A DNA stretch of 64,000 nt from Epiperipatus broadwayi (GCA_028023455.1 JAQFVV010012674.1:248991-312990), one strand, 5' to 3'; positions 1 through 13,799 are shown, counted from the first letter of the stretch. Translations and numbers: made by a program. The notes: a model not told the origin generated them from the letters alone.

Positions 1-1023
1 TTATTTTCATATTTTGAGAATATCCATTAAACATTACTTTAGCCTGTTTAACATTTATCTTTAGTCCTACTTTCCTACTTTCATTTGTTAACTCCTAAAA
101 CATTTCCTGCAGCTCTAAAACATTATTTGCAAAAACAACTACATCATCTGCAAAATCTAAATGACTCAAATAATCTCCATTTACATTCACTCCATTAGCT
201 TCCCATTTTAATTCCACAAAATACTTCTTGCAGCATTGCTTTAAAACGTTTTGGAGATATGGAGACACCCTGTATTACACCCTTCTCAATGTTGACTTTT
301 TTACCATCATTATGTAATGTAATTGTTGATGTTGTATTTTCATATATATTCTTTAAGTTATGACAATATCCTGGATCAATACCTTGATGATCCAATGTTT
401 TAATCACTGAATAAATGTTTATAGAATCAATTGCTTTGTTATAATCTACAAATCCAAAATATAATGGCAATTCATATTCATTTGTCCTTTCTATAATTTC
501 TCTCAATTCCTGGATATGATCTACTGTACTAAAACCACTTTTAAATCCAGCTTGTTTTCTTGGTTGGGTGAAATCCAATGTTCTCTGTAGACGAGTTGCA
601 ATTATCTTGGTAAAACTATTATATAAAACTATAAACGATTGATAGGTATGTAATGTCTAATATCTTCTTTATCACCTTTTTAAATAATAATATTAATATT
701 GCATTCTTCCAATCATCTGAACCATTTTTATTATTTAGACATTTAGTATATAACTTAGCTAATTTTTTTTTTATTTCTTCACCTGCGTTTTTTTAATATA
801 TCAATTATAATTCCATCATTACCGGAGCCTTTCCTTTCTTCATACATTTAATTGCATGTCTCACTTCTTCAATTAAATTCTAAGCTAGATATAATAGGTA
901 CTTGTTCTTTATTACTATATAATTCTTGATAAAAGTTTTTTAGCTATTTCATGATGTCATCTCTCTTTCTAGTAATAATTTCATCTTTTTTTTTATTGCA
1001 GATATAAATTTCCTACCAATACC
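1..1023 (-). pseudogene. RTE-type non-LTR retrotransposon, RT region (copy 1, runs off left edge)
   Basis: Minus-strand remains of a reverse transcriptase of an RTE-like LINE. The best open part is 195-578, which reads the RT palm including a motif A of the form FVDYNKAIDS and the conserved IDPGYCH stretch. The catalytic FADDVVVF motif lies at about 135-156 on the minus strand. The region from 600 to 1,023 aligns with the linker and N-terminal RT of the fuller copy at 45.8-48.8 kb (compare 47,150-47,510), but with stops and indels. The C-terminus lies beyond the window edge. The upstream (5') end is cut at about 1,023, where Penelope-type sequence begins. Family assignment rests on similarity to the other two copies and on RTE-type motifs; the element is dead. 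Confidence 0.85.
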
Positions 1024-1049
1024 AAAATGCCAAAGATTTACGCGCACTT

Positions 1050-1092
<43 letters not shown>

Positions 1093-1447
1093 CACTTAAA
1101 AATTTCACTTGTAGATCTAAAATAAATGGAATAGATATCCATTGTCTACTATCAATTTTTATTTTCTTTAAATCGTTATAACTCTTTTCAAATTGACATA
1201 AAATATTGTTTTTTTGTACTACTTTATAACCAACATCAAGCAATTCCTTGGCAAATAATTCAATATTTTTCGCTTTGGTAACAACATATTTTTTTCATTA
1301 TGAAACAAAGGAGATCTAAATCTTACCATCTTATGCATAATTGATGCTTTTGCTTTACAATCTTTCTAGTAATAATTTCATCTTTTTTTTTTATTGCAGA
1401 TATAAATTTCCTACCAATACCAAAATGCCAAAGATTTACGCGCACTT

Positions 1448-1484
<37 letters not shown>

Positions 1485-1752
1485 CACTTAAAAATTTCAC
1501 TTGTAGATCTAAAATAAATGGAATAGATATCCATTGTTTACTATCAATTTTTATTTTCTTTAAACCGTTATAACTCTTTTCAAATTGACATAAAATATTG
1601 TTTTTTTGTACTACTTTATAACCAACATCAAGCAATTCCTTGGCAAATAATTCAATATTTTTCCCTTTGTAACAACATATTTTTTTCATTATGAAACAAA
1701 GGAGATCTAAATCTTACCATCTTATGCATAATTGATACTTTTGCTTTACAAT
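962..1752. repeat. ~0.4-kb direct tandem duplication across an RTE/PLE junction
   Basis: Positions 962-1,361 and 1,362-1,752 are near-identical head-to-tail copies. Each begins with the same ~60-bp tail of RTE sequence, then an (AC)n(TA)n tract, then the same PLE coding piece (minus strand, 1,013-1,243 and 1,411-1,689). The copies differ mainly in microsatellite length and a few substitutions. Because both contain the RTE/PLE junction, the duplication happened after the two elements were joined. Confidence 0.85.
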
Positions 1753-2165
1753 TTATATATCCCCTTTTTGCAATAACTTGATTATTAATTTATAATTTAA
1801 TATAATGTTATCTCTTGTAATAATTAAATCTAAATATTTAATATGTTTGCCCTTCTTTTCAATAGTCCATTTCAAGCCATTCAAAATATTTAATCCCTCT
1901 ACAAGCAAATTTATATTATTAGAATTTTCACAAACAAAACATCATCCACATACCTTTTGAAATTTTAATATCTTTAAAAGAGCACATGATTTAAATATCA
2001 CTATCATATGTAGACAACACAAAATTACATACTTGTGCAACTACATGCAGACCCATAGGCCAAACTTTGGATATTTGACAATATTGACCTTCAAACGATG
2101 CAACAATGTTATCAATAATTTTTTTAAAAAATCAGCAATAAACTATCATATATATCCAAATATTT
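1024..2165 (-). pseudogene. Penelope-like element RT fragment (minus)
   Basis: Decayed PLE reverse transcriptase on the minus strand. Reading leftward from 2,165, a stretch resembling the PLE RT segment before the catalytic motif (KVWPMGLHVVAQ, about 2,020-2,070) is followed by the catalytic YVDDVLF at about 1,935-1,955. Then comes the post-palm region with ISxxHKMVRFRSPLF-like residues, and a KNIELFAKELLDVGYK stretch near 1,600-1,690. The reading frame changes several times and has internal stops. A second, inverted copy of the same sequence follows at 2,170-3,070, so the two form a large inverted repeat. PLE assignment comes from the YVDD context and the GIY-YIG domain present in the inverted copy. 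Confidence 0.72.
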
Positions 2166-2169
2166 TTAT

Positions 2170-3070
2170 ATTTTAATGTATTTTCAATTATTTTGCTTGT
2201 AGCGGAATTAAATATTTTGAATGGCTTGAAATAGATTATTGAAAAGAAACAGGAAATATATACATTAAATATTTGGATTTAATTGCAAGAGATAAAAGTG
2301 TATTAAATTATAAATTAATAATTAAAGCCATTGCAAAAGGGTATATATAAATTGTAAATCAAAAGTACCAATTATGCATAAGATGGCAAGTTTTAGATCT
2401 TTTTTGTTTTATAATGAAAAATTATGTCATTACCAAAATGGTAAACTGAAAAATATTGAGATATTTGCCAGTGAATTGCTTGATGTTGGTTATAAAATGG
2501 AACAAATAAACAATACTTTATGTCAATTTAAAAAGTTATAATGATTTAAAGAAAATAAAGATTGATAGTAAACAATGGATATCTATTCCATATATTTCAA
2601 ATCCACAAGTGAAACATTTTAAGGGTATATAGAATAATATGTTTAATGTGTTATTCTATGTTCCAAACAATGTTAATAAATTAGTTAATAATTCTAAGGA
2701 TGTCATACCAGCAAAGCAGAAAATTAATATTATATATCAAACTTTTGGTGACTGTATGTTATCATTTGTAGGTGAATCATGGTGCAGTATGGAAAAAAGA
2801 ATAAAGATGCATGAATTATTATATAAACATGCCAAGAGTAAAAATAATGGTGATTTAATGACTGCTTCAGTTTTCTTTGATCACGAAAAAACATGTAAAT
2901 ATAAATTTAAATTTGATTTTGAAAGTGTGAAAATTCTTCATGAAGAGAGAAACCATAATAAAAGAAAAATTAAGGAGGCAATGTTTTTTTTTAGAAAGGA
3001 ATAAAATGCATTTAATAAATAGGCAATCTGCTAACATTAAAATACAAAATTTGTGGGATTTGAATTGATG
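2170..3070 (+). pseudogene. Penelope-like element fragment with GIY-YIG endonuclease remnant (plus)
   Basis: Plus-strand PLE relic matching the reverse complement of 1,400-2,165 and running further downstream. The open part 2,639-3,004 (121 aa) reads a linker with VLFYVPNNVNKLVNNSKD and then a decayed GIY-YIG domain: INIIYQTF, then FVGES in place of YIGES, then KRIKMHELL in place of the usual KRxKEH. It ends with the NKRKIKEAM helix and, after the stop at 3,004, INRQSANIK-like residues. These are the standard landmarks of endonuclease-positive PLEs. Substitution of the YIG tyrosine and an upstream frameshift near 2,530 show that it is dead. Confidence 0.75.
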
Positions 3071-3177
3071 ATGTTTTTTCCACTTTGTTTTTAATTTAAT
3101 GGCAGCTGAGGCAGGTTTAAGAAATTAACTGAAAGTATTTCTGCACATTTAAAGAAGACTGTTTTTTAATAGTTTAT

Positions 3178-3180
<3 letters not shown>

Positions 3181-3234
<54 letters not shown>
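3181..3234. repeat. (TA)n microsatellite
   Basis: About 27 uninterrupted TA units between two PLE relics of opposite orientation. Confidence 0.95.
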
Positions 3235-3235
<1 letters not shown>

Positions 3236-3309
3236 CTGAATATTTGTAAATACAGTAACTTAATAATTAAAAAGTATTTTATCCACTTAGGAGCACTTTC
3301 CATTATCCC

Positions 3310-3810
3310 AGTAATCTGTTTCAACTAAAGCTTTGAAATGCTAACTTTCCCACAATTTTGTAATTTTAACGTTTGCTGCTTGCCTGTTAATCAAGTCATG
3401 TTTATATTTGTATATTAGCATAGCTTCCTTTATTTTTCTTTTATTGTTATTTTTCTCAATTTGCAATATTTTTACACTGTTAAAATTGAAGTCAAAACCA
3501 TAAATACATGATTTATTATGGTCATAAAAAACAGATGCTGAAATATTATTATCTACTATGCAATTTTCTTTCAATTTCTGAACACGTTTTAATAATAGCA
3601 AGTGTTCTTTAGTTCTTTTTTCCAACATACATCTAGATTCACCTATATATCCATTATGACACCTACATATCCATTTATAAATGACACAATTTTTATTTAT
3701 AAACGAGGTTTTATCTTTGGAGTTATTTATTAATTTGTTTAATGTAGGAGGTGTATAAAATGCAACACATCACATATATCTTTATAAAATTTCCTTATAA
3801 ACTTTACTTG
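3310..3810 (-). pseudogene. Penelope-like element, GIY-YIG endonuclease end (minus)
   Basis: Reading leftward from about 3,800, the minus strand gives LYTPPTLNKLINNSKD, then the endonuclease signature CVIYKWICRCHNGYIGESR at about 3,620-3,700. This continues directly into 3,341-3,628 (95 aa) with EKRTKEHLLLLKR, a DHNKSCIYGFDF stretch and NKRKIKEAM, then LINRQAANVK. The GIY-YIG domain supplies target nicking in PLE retrotransposition. This is the best preserved endonuclease of this PLE family in the window; the RT part is missing or unrecognisable. It is closely related to the 2,170-3,070 copy in opposite orientation. Confidence 0.82.
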
Positions 3811-5950
3811 ATAATTTGAAATATATGGGATTGATATCCATATTTTTTTATTAGCAGGAGAATCAATATTATTATTAAAATTTTTATTTTTATATTTTAT
3901 ATTAAATCTCTAATAACATTATATATGTATATAGTAATGGTGATCCAAACCTCCACCCCCTCTCTTTGGCATCCGTTACCACAAGGAAGAGGACATATAG
4001 ATATAAATGAATTTACATCTATACCCGATTGAACCCACAACAATACAAGTATTGCTACAAAGTTGTTTCTGGATCGGACATCTCTCCACTGCTGAAATAT
4101 TACAAGTGTACATAATTTCGATAAATTTATAAATTATACTGAAATTATTACTGCTATACAATAATTGACATATGTGCCATATTATTAGACCTAATGTCTA
4201 ATTTATTATAAGATAAGCCCTACAGGTAAACTACTCTAATTGGTATGGAGAAGAAAGTGAGGTGAGACATAAAGAGCCATTCATTATTAAACAGTATTTA
4301 ATCCAATAAAATAAAATAAACACAAATAAGATCATAAGACAAATGCAAAATAAAATCATTAGATAAATAAGGTAAGTTATATGTAATTCAAAGCATTAAC
4401 ACTAAGAAGAACAATCATCTTCAATGTAATTAAAATGAATCTTGAATTAGAGTCTTTTTCTCCTTTGGGTATTATTAATAAAGCCTACTAAGTATTTAAC
4501 TATCTAATGTCTACAAGTGCAATTGTATTTAAGTTCTTTTGGCTATGTTAATGAAAGTATGTACATGTGTGACATATAGGTTCAAAGTTTAGTTTACCAA
4601 GGATTTCTCAAAGTTCGATGATATTCAACTAACTGTAATGTGGATTATTACACTTCTTTAGGAGAGACAGTTGGCTCCAACTCTTAACATTCAGTTTTCT
4701 TCCTTCATATTCTTGGTGGCTTCACAGTGATAGCATATCGATGACAGGAAATGTGAACTATTGGGTAGGTGCTACAGCTGTTGTTACTTTATGGGAGAGG
4801 TTTGACCATATGAGCAAGGCAGGTATGGATCAAGCTATTATCTGTTTGTGGCCCTCTAGCCACTAATTGTCCAAGCTTCACCATTGGAATAGAGTTGATT
4901 CATATTACTCAAAATTCAGCAAGCTCCAAAATATTATATAATTTTAGCTAAGAAGTGTACTCAAAAATGTCTGTGTCCTTACTCCTTCATAGATCTCAAC
5001 ATCCCAAAATCTCTTTCTTATCTTGATCTCCTAGTTTGAATTTTTTTTATTGTTCATTGGAAAGTCAGTAGGTTCATTTTCACACCTTTATTTTCTACTT
5101 CTTCTAAAAAAGCCTTCACAGTTTTTTCCTTTTTTCTCTAAAAAAATCATTTTCTTATTTACATCTCATATCTTTCCCTCCCCATATGTTTCATTCATTC
5201 GAATGGGTACTTTGGAGAGAAGATTCTTATATTTTTATAAAGCTAATTTCTTACAAACTTCAACAAAACTTCCTAAATAGCTTTTAAATCATCTGACTCT
5301 CTCTTTTACTTTATCTCCCTTTAAGTTTTTTTCATAAAATTAAATATGATTTTAATATTATTTCCACTTTTATTATTTATTTTCCAAAATGATGACTTTT
5401 AAGGGTCAAAGATACGAATCTCATTAGCCTCCCCTTCCCTGTCTTTCATTCAATCATTACACTTAATTTCTAATTAGTTACATTTATGAAATCAATTCAA
5501 ATGATTTTGATTTGAACATATTATAAAGTTTGAAATAGATTTCTTTTCACTTCTATGTTTATTTATTAAAAATTATCCCCTTAAATTGTCTCTGTCATCA
5601 TGAAGAACCTTAACACATTTAATATAAAACTGAAATTTATATTTATCTGTTCTTTCATGAACCAAAAAGAAAACAACCCCAATGTTGTTATTACATAATT
5701 ACATACATATACTATACCTACTGAAATGGGAAATAAATTTCAATATGTGGCTTAATGTCAATTGGATAGTCTTCTGTTAGCATGTTGAGACTTACTTTTT
5801 ATGTAAACAAACACAAATATAACATTGCCAGGTATTTTTTTTTTTTATTTTCAACTTTAACATTATTTTCTAAAATGGAATCACAAATATTAAATTGTAC
5901 ATTTTAGTGACGTTTTGCAAACTAATTTTAAACAATTTAAGAAATGACAT
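3811..5950. other. Anonymous AT-rich stretch
   Basis: No gene recognised. Short open frames at 3,976-4,161 (minus) and 5,050-5,280 (plus) are composed of low-complexity residues and lack family motifs. Around 4,650-4,900 the base composition is less skewed, but I could not match it to a known element. Confidence 0.6.
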
Positions 5951-5959
5951 AATTTTTGT

Positions 5960-6340
5960 AAAAAAAAACAAAAAAAAAACATTATTTTTAAAAATACAAT
6001 ATTTTAAATTACATTGTAAAAGTCAGACCATAGCACTGCAATTTGCATGAGGGGAATGACTGTTCTGCTTGTCCAAACGATCAGTCAAAAGATGCAGTAC
6101 TCAATTTATGAACTGACATTATTTTTTAAAAATACAATAATTACATAATTAAATTAAATTACACATAGAAGTGCATTGCACTGGAATGTGTGTGGGGGGA
6201 CCTGTATTTTTGTTGGTCTGAAGGATTGGCCAAAAGATTCAGTATTCTGAATCAAAAAAAATACAAGGTTATGATTTGATAAGTAATGTGCAACATTTAT
6301 TTTCCTTGTATCTAATTTTAGTCTGACCAAAACATGCAGT
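5960..6340. repeat. Diverged tandem repeat, ~140-bp unit
   Basis: Two head-to-tail copies (about 5,975-6,105 and 6,115-6,250) share, in order, ACATTATTTTTAAAAATACAAT, a GCACTGCAATTTG/GCATTGCACTGGAATG block, a GG-rich block and a CAAAAGATGCAGTACT/CAAAAGATTCAGTATT block. A third partial unit with CATGCAGTACTCTTATC follows near 6,325-6,350. The copies are old and substituted. Confidence 0.55.
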
Positions 6341-6349
6341 ACTCTTATC

Positions 6350-8100
6350 AAACCAAGCTCATGATTTCCAAAACTACATGCAACCTCAGCCATTTTATTT
6401 GACTTATAGCTGTTTTTGCATAAATGTGTATTTTCATGTGACTTGTGTGAAAAGGTGCTTGGTACAACTCTTTTGCAATTGTTTTCACATTTCATGATGT
6501 ATAGGGAAGCATGGGGATAGGCTTACAATTATTAATATATACTAGTACATGAGTTAGGGTGTAAAATCAATATTATGAAGGCATATCACAACATTTATGG
6601 CCAGTTAAATTACTAACTCCCTAACAATATATGGTAGCAATCTGTTAAGTGTGCACATTTTCGTATTGTCATGAAGCACATTAGCAGGCTGTAATATTAG
6701 TGTGCAATGTCACCTAAGCCTGCACTGGCTAATATGAACAGTAACTTTTTATGGGGCAAGGTAATTGGCATATTTTTTGTACATTTGCATTGAAAAGACA
6801 CCCTCTCGTCATTTCAACATACTAAGAGAAGATAATTAGCAATTGTTATGGTTTGATTTTAATAGTAAATATATTAATCTGGGGAACATTGAAATATATT
6901 TCTATGACATAATCAATTTGGTGAAAGAAAGATTTATTATTAATTCTAGTACAAAAATCTTGTGAATTGACTTTATTCATTTTATAAATGAATGTGTAAA
7001 TAGCAAAATTTGTAGTCTTGATAATATTTTCGTTATTATGAATATTTTTTTTACTGTATTCATACTAGTGAGTTACAAATAAGATATTTAAATACTTAAT
7101 GTCTCAAGTATATTTTTTAATTTATTTGTATAATATTGCATTGAAAAACATGTGTAACAAGGATATTTCCATTGTGGTATGAAAGAATGTACTCTTAATT
7201 GCTTAGTTTATGTTGGAGTGAAAAGTTACTATGGTTATTTTAAAACATAAATATTGTATATGTAGTAATTATAAAATATATTTTTAAATGTCATTATTAT
7301 TATGTAATAAAATTTTATTTATGGGGTGGTGACTGGAATTGGCCAAATAGTTTATGTGGAACCTTGTTATAAGTATCTCTGACATAAATTAAAATTGTTT
7401 CTAAGTAGAACTAAACAGATTAAACCCACTCTCTTATATGTTTGATTCAATAGAAGCAAACTTCATTTCTTCATTTAATGTTTTAACTGTTTTTAAAATT
7501 ATATGTTTATTAAATGAATAGAATGAAAGGTTGAAAGCAATAGTATTCATTTATTAACTGGACAGAAATGTCAGAAATTTGTGGAAGGTGACAATTTATT
7601 ATAAAAACAAAAATTAATTCATAGCATTTAGAATCCATTGTAATATTTCTTTGATTTCAGAAAAGAAAATTATGTACTCTTCGATGACGAAATCTAAATG
7701 CCAACAACATACAATGGAGAGATTTTGTTCACATGCTAATATAAGTTTATAACGTCAGTGAATTATTTGTAGGAAGACGATAAAGGAGCTCTATTGTGAT
7801 TGCCTCACCATGGGAAAAAATGGAGGGTGTTCACTTGTAATGTTTAGTGAATCAAATACTTGTTATGAAAAGGATATTTACATTGTATCATCATGGATAT
7901 AAACTAGTGTTTGTACACCGATAATGTCTTGGATCAAATATGTGCTAAATCGAAGAATAATTTGGATATTTGGAAAAATATGAATAAAATATTCTTCAAA
8001 TCTAATAACTTTTCATGATAGTTCTATTTTTGCTGGAATAACAAAATATCATCGCATTGTAATTTAAGAAATGGACATTAGAATTATTACATTATTTTGG
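6350..8100. other. Anonymous AT-rich stretch
   Basis: No coding frame, RNA gene or recognised repeat. The frame at 6,154-6,495 (minus) overlaps the diverged tandem repeat and has no family signature. Confidence 0.6.
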
Positions 8101-8102
8101 AA

Positions 8103-8600
<498 letters not shown>

Positions 8601-8713
8601 TGCAAAACCATAAACAATACAATACTAGATTAAATCAAATTTTTTTTTTTTAATTTTTACTAGTATAGGAATAGGCAGTTTTGTTTATATATATATAATT
8701 TATTAGAAGTGCC

Positions 8714-8715
8714 TA

Positions 8716-8762
<47 letters not shown>

Positions 8763-8772
8763 ATATATATTA
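8714..8772. repeat. Second (TATC)n tract ending in (TA)n
   Basis: About 12 TATC units followed by a short TA run, 110 bp after the main array. Confidence 0.95.
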
Positions 8773-10300
8773 AAATATCATTTTAAAGGCTTTTTTTTTT
8801 TTTAAATCAAGATAAAAATAAGATCTTGAAAGTTTTTTAATAAACGTATTTTTGTCTTAATTCTAATTCATAGAAAGAAAAACGTGGGAGAATAAGTATA
8901 GATTTTTTTTTTTTTGTAATTAGCTGTATTGATGAAACTTCAAATATCAAAAATATTTCATTACCTAATTAAACCAGAACTTTCCACTAGTTGAAAAAAA
9001 CTGACTGACAAAAAGACAAACAAAACTGCTAAAATATTTCTAAAAATAAATTAAATGCGTGAATCTGGATCTTGAAAGAACTTGGAAATATATAAATTAC
9101 GGAGTTTCCTTTTGTTTGAATTACTTGGCACTTCACCTGCCATTTGACTGTGTATTTTTTTAATTTGATATGGCTTGAAATCGTCTGAATATACAGTTTA
9201 ATCACAGTGAAGAAAAATTAAAAAGAATATTATACAGTGCAAAGAAAATATTGCCCAGCTAAGGGATATCATGACATTCTCGTCAGAGAATTACATCTCC
9301 TATCATCATCGGGAACTACCCGTGTGAATGCCAAACAAGAGAAACAAGAATGTGTAGAACTAGCTGAGAAAACCAATTCAAACCAATGGAACTGCCAGGG
9401 GATTCATGCCAGCCATCAAAAAAAATCATAAAAGAACTTTAACCAGCTGGATAAAAGTGCAGCACTCATCAATCAGGGTAATTATGAACTTTTTTCAAAA
9501 AAATGTTTTTTATTATATTTTAATACATTAATAAAATACATGTACTTAATTATAAAGAAAAAAGTTTCAACAATAAAGAGAGTTTTTACTTGGGGTTATT
9601 AATTATATATTACTAATTTTCATTAATCAAAATTTGTTTGTTTATATAATTCTCCATTTATTATTATATTTCAAGTATGTATATACTAATATTAATGCAA
9701 AAGAAAATTTCTCAAGTATATTATATTCTAAATCATTGTGATTTCTTAAAAATAATAATTATATCTATACTGTGTAAATATTATGTTTATTTTAGTATCT
9801 GTCTATCATGTTTTGTGATGGTGAATAAATCAACATAACACAAAGTTTTATAAAAAACAAGCTTAACAAATTTTTTTATCCTATACATTTAACAAAAACT
9901 ATATACTCTATTTACAATCATCTTTAATAAACTTTAACAAATATAAAGCTAATAAAAATAAATTGGGTTAAGTCTTTCCACATCATAAAATATAATAAAT
10001 CAATAATTAAACAAACCTTTACGCCGACTTACATACTTTTTATGGCACATTTATTTTTTTAAAAATACAAATTTAAGAATACTCTTATAGTTTAAAGAAA
10101 TATCCATTAATTAACATACGCAGAAACTATGGTTTTCGTAAATGTATACAAAAAATATAAAATATGAAATACTTAAATAATAAGCATTTTTCAAATATGT
10201 TCAAATATTTTTACAATAAAAAAATTAAACTTATCTCCTATAATAGTGTTAGTGTTATTTTAAATATTTTGACTTGATTCACTTGATAAATAAAATGACT
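8773..10300. other. AT-rich stretch with one unassigned short open frame
   Basis: Mostly AT-rich with no features. An open frame at 9,237-9,431 (plus, 64 aa) has a less skewed, charged composition (many K, E, Q, N, H). It matches no family I recognise and could equally be a decayed transposon piece. Nothing else is seen. Confidence 0.45.
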
Positions 10301-10302
10301 TT

Positions 10303-10616
<314 letters not shown>

Positions 10617-10629
10617 TGCAAAGGCTGTA

Positions 10630-11305
10630 TTTCATCAGTCCGTGCAGCCACTTTTATGCTTTATGCATACTGGTGCACTAGATGCACATTCACTCTAGGT
10701 AACAACACAAGGCGACATCCATCAACTTTCAATATCAAACTGGCAAAACTACGAGCCAGAGACAATAAAATTGCACATCCAGACATCTATGCAGCAACCT
10801 GGTCACTGATAACACAACAATCAAACCTCTAAGATGGCTCCCAATAACCAAAATCTATGCCCTCAACCAATATATATATATATATATATATATAAATGTG
10901 GCAATTATCTACAAATAAAAAAACAATGTTGTCTTTGATTGCATAATATTAATATAAAGGACAGTAACAACAAAATCAGACCGCAAATACTGGAAAGCAA
11001 ACTAAACCCAGCATGGCAATATACATCAAAGTTGAAGTTTTGCAAATTGAACAATGATAACCCAAGACTTTGGAGAACTATGATTACAGCAAACAGCACT
11101 CATAAATGTAACGTATACATATGTATTTTCATCCCCCCCCTAACAATGTTTAAATATCTTTCCCTCCTAAGTTAAGTTCCTTTTTTGTACATCACAGATA
11201 CCAACTTAAACTTGGTTTACTCACTAGCAATGTAAATATATGTATATGAAGTGTCTTATAGCAAATGTAACTCTATGGTTATCAATAAAGTTCTTTTCTT
11301 TGAAA
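10630..11305 (+). mobile_element. Possible 3' end of an unassigned retrotransposon with (TAG)n tail
   Basis: A higher-complexity segment that runs from a less AT-skewed block (10,630-10,860) to an AATAAAG polyadenylation-like signal at about 11,284. About 20 bp later the (TAG)n array begins. A LINE or SINE tail made of a short tandem repeat would look like this. No catalytic domain is readable, so this rests on architecture only. Confidence 0.3.
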
Positions 11306-11307
11306 CA

Positions 11308-11385
<78 letters not shown>

Positions 11386-11457
11386 GAGTAGTAGGAGTAG
11401 TAGTAGTAGTAGTAGTAGTAGTAATAATAATAGTAATAATAGTAATAATAATAATTG
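11308..11457. repeat. (TAG)n/(TAA)n microsatellite
   Basis: About 40 TAG units with AGG interruptions near 11,385-11,398, turning into TAA/TAG units. It separates the possible retrotransposon tail from the following RTE copy. Confidence 0.96.
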
Positions 11458-11504
11458 TATTCTTCTACATATTTTGTTTGGTACTACTTTTTAAATAAAA
11501 ATCC

Positions 11505-13457
11505 TTATATTTGAATGAAAATAATATGAAAATAATTGATACACTTTTAAAAACTGCTACAAAGATAGCTGGTAGAAAAAAGCAGCAATTGACCAATGGA
11601 GTTTCTACTGAGACTAGAGAAATTATGAAGAAAAAAAGAAATATGAAGATATACAAAAATAATTCATTAAAAAAAAATTGATTATCTCAAATTTTGTAAA
11701 ATGGTGCCAAAAAAAATGGAAAATGATATAAGAAAGTATAATTGTCAATTAGCAAGAAAAGCTGTAGAAAAAAATAAAAGTTTCAAGAATGTAAAACAAC
11801 ATTTTGGTATTGGTAGGAATTTTTTATCTGCAATAAGAAAAAAAATGGAATTATTACTAAAAAAGAAATAACATCATAAAAGGGGTAGAAGACTTTTATC
11901 AAGAATTAAATAGTAATAAAGAACAAGTACCTCCTTTATATATTACATCTTCTGAATTGCCCAGAATTTTAAATGAAGAAGTGAGACATGCAATTAAATG
12001 TATGAAGAAAGGAAAGGCTCCAGATAATGATGGAATTATATTTGATATATTAAAAGAAGCAGGTGAAAAAAATAAAATTTATTTAGCAACATTATATACC
12101 AAATGTCTAAATGATAATGATGTACCAGATGATTTAACGAATGCAGTAATAATATTAATATTTTAAAAAGGTGATAAAATATATTAAAAATTATATACAT
12201 ATCAGCTTTTTATCAGTTTTATACAAAATTTTTACCAAGTTAATTACAACTCATCTACAGAAAACATTGGATTTCCACTAACCAAGAGAACAAGCTGGAT
12301 TAAATAATGGTTTTAGTACAATAGATCATATCCAGATATTGAGAGAAGTTATAGAAAGGACAAATGGATATGAATTGTCATTATGTTTTCGATTTGTAGA
12401 TTATGAAAAGGCTTTTGATGCTATAAATATTTCTTTAGTGATTAAAGCATTAGATCATCAAGGTATAGATCCAGGATATTGTCATATTTTAATTAATATT
12501 TATAAAAATGCAACAGCAACAATCAGATTACATAATGATACTGGGAAAGACAACATTGAGAAGGGCGAAAGACAAGGTGACTCCATATCTCGAAAACTCT
12601 TTTACAACAGTCCTGCAAGAAGTATTTTGTTAATTAAAATAGGAAACTAAAAAACTGAAAGTAAATGGAGATTATTTACTTCATTTAGATTTTGCAGATG
12701 ATGTAGTTGTTTTTACAAATAATGCATCAGAGCTGTAGGAAATGTTGCAGGAGTTATCAGATGAAAGTAGGACCAATGACAAGGGTTAAAATGTCTAAAG
12801 AAATCTTTAATGGGTTTTCTCAAAATATAAAAATAAAGACTGATTATGATGAATTAGAAGACGTTAACAGTTACAAATACCTTGATCAGATTATTAATAC
12901 AGATAGAAATATAATGGATGAAATTAATCATAGAAGTAAACTTGGTTGGAGTACTTTTGGTAGAAATACCTTGATACTAGAAGGAATTATGTCTATGTGT
13001 TTGAAAAGGAAGGTTTTTAACAAATGTGTTTTACCAGTTCTTACTTATGGATTTGAGACTTGGACACTTACTAGAAGATAAATACAGAGAATTCAGATTA
13101 CTCATGGAAGTATGGAGAGATGCATGTTGGGAGTAACATGAAGAGATCGAAAATGCAATGTATGGGTAAGAGAACAAACTGGTGTTACTGACCTCATTGA
13201 AAAAATTAAGATTGATGTGGAGTGGGGCTGGACATATTGCTAGAAGAGATGATAATAAATGAACAATTGAAATCTTAATCTGGATTCCAAGTGTTTGTAA
13301 AAGACCCAGAAAGAGAACAAACACAAAATGGATGCATAAAATGAGAAAGTTTTCAGGGGTGATATGAGGAAGAAAAGCTAAAGATCAGATAAGTTGGATT
13401 AGACTTGGAGAGACGTTCATCCTGCAATAAATTGATAATGGTTTATGATGATGATAT
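11505..13457 (+). pseudogene. RTE-type non-LTR retrotransposon, 5'-truncated (copy 2)
   Basis: Plus-strand RTE copy beginning abruptly at about 11,505, equivalent to about 46,850 in the fuller copy, so the endonuclease is missing. Readable pieces: 11,957-12,166 (RT N-terminus, [24 protein letters not shown]), 12,339-12,650 (palm motif A FRFVDYEKAFDAI and IDPGYCH) and 12,707-13,081 (the thumb and C-terminal connection region, ending ETWTLTRR). The catalytic FADDVVVF is at about 12,690-12,713. Several stops and frameshifts break it, for example within the aaatttttac stretch near 12,225 and at 13,079. It ends with the family tail QQxIDNG, stop, then GATGATG repeats at about 13,430-13,457, the expected RTE 3' terminus. 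Confidence 0.88.
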
Positions 13458-13599
13458 ATAAGACATTGTTTGTGTGTCTCATCCATGTTAAAAATTTTAA
13501 ATATTGGTATACCAATATTATGATTTCATCACACAAGTCATCAATTGGTTGATAAAAGGTTGAATGATGGTTGTACATGTGATACAATCACTGATTTAA

Positions 13600-13765
13600 A
13601 AAAATGTTAATGTTCCACCAATACCAAAAATGCTAAATTAAAAATGTTTTCTAAAAAAAATATTTCCAAATAGGAAGAAGTTTGCATATATCCTAGGCCT
13701 TTTATGTATCTCAATAGTTTCTTTAATTTTGCACTGGTAGCAATTATCACATCTGGATATGATCC
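13600..13765 (-). pseudogene. PLE GIY-YIG C-terminal fragment (minus)
   Basis: On the minus strand the segment 13,680-13,765 reads ISRCDNCYQCKIKETIEIHKRP, nearly the same as the end of the plus-strand PLE endonuclease at about 14,360-14,440. It is a short inverted partner of that element and has no other domains. Confidence 0.6.
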
Positions 13766-13799
13766 TTGTAGTAGAAAATTCAATTTTCGGATTACAGAA

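Noticed and set aside
9237-9431. 64-aa frame considered as a host gene
   Set aside because: No homology recognised, no splice or promoter context; kept only as an unassigned frame.
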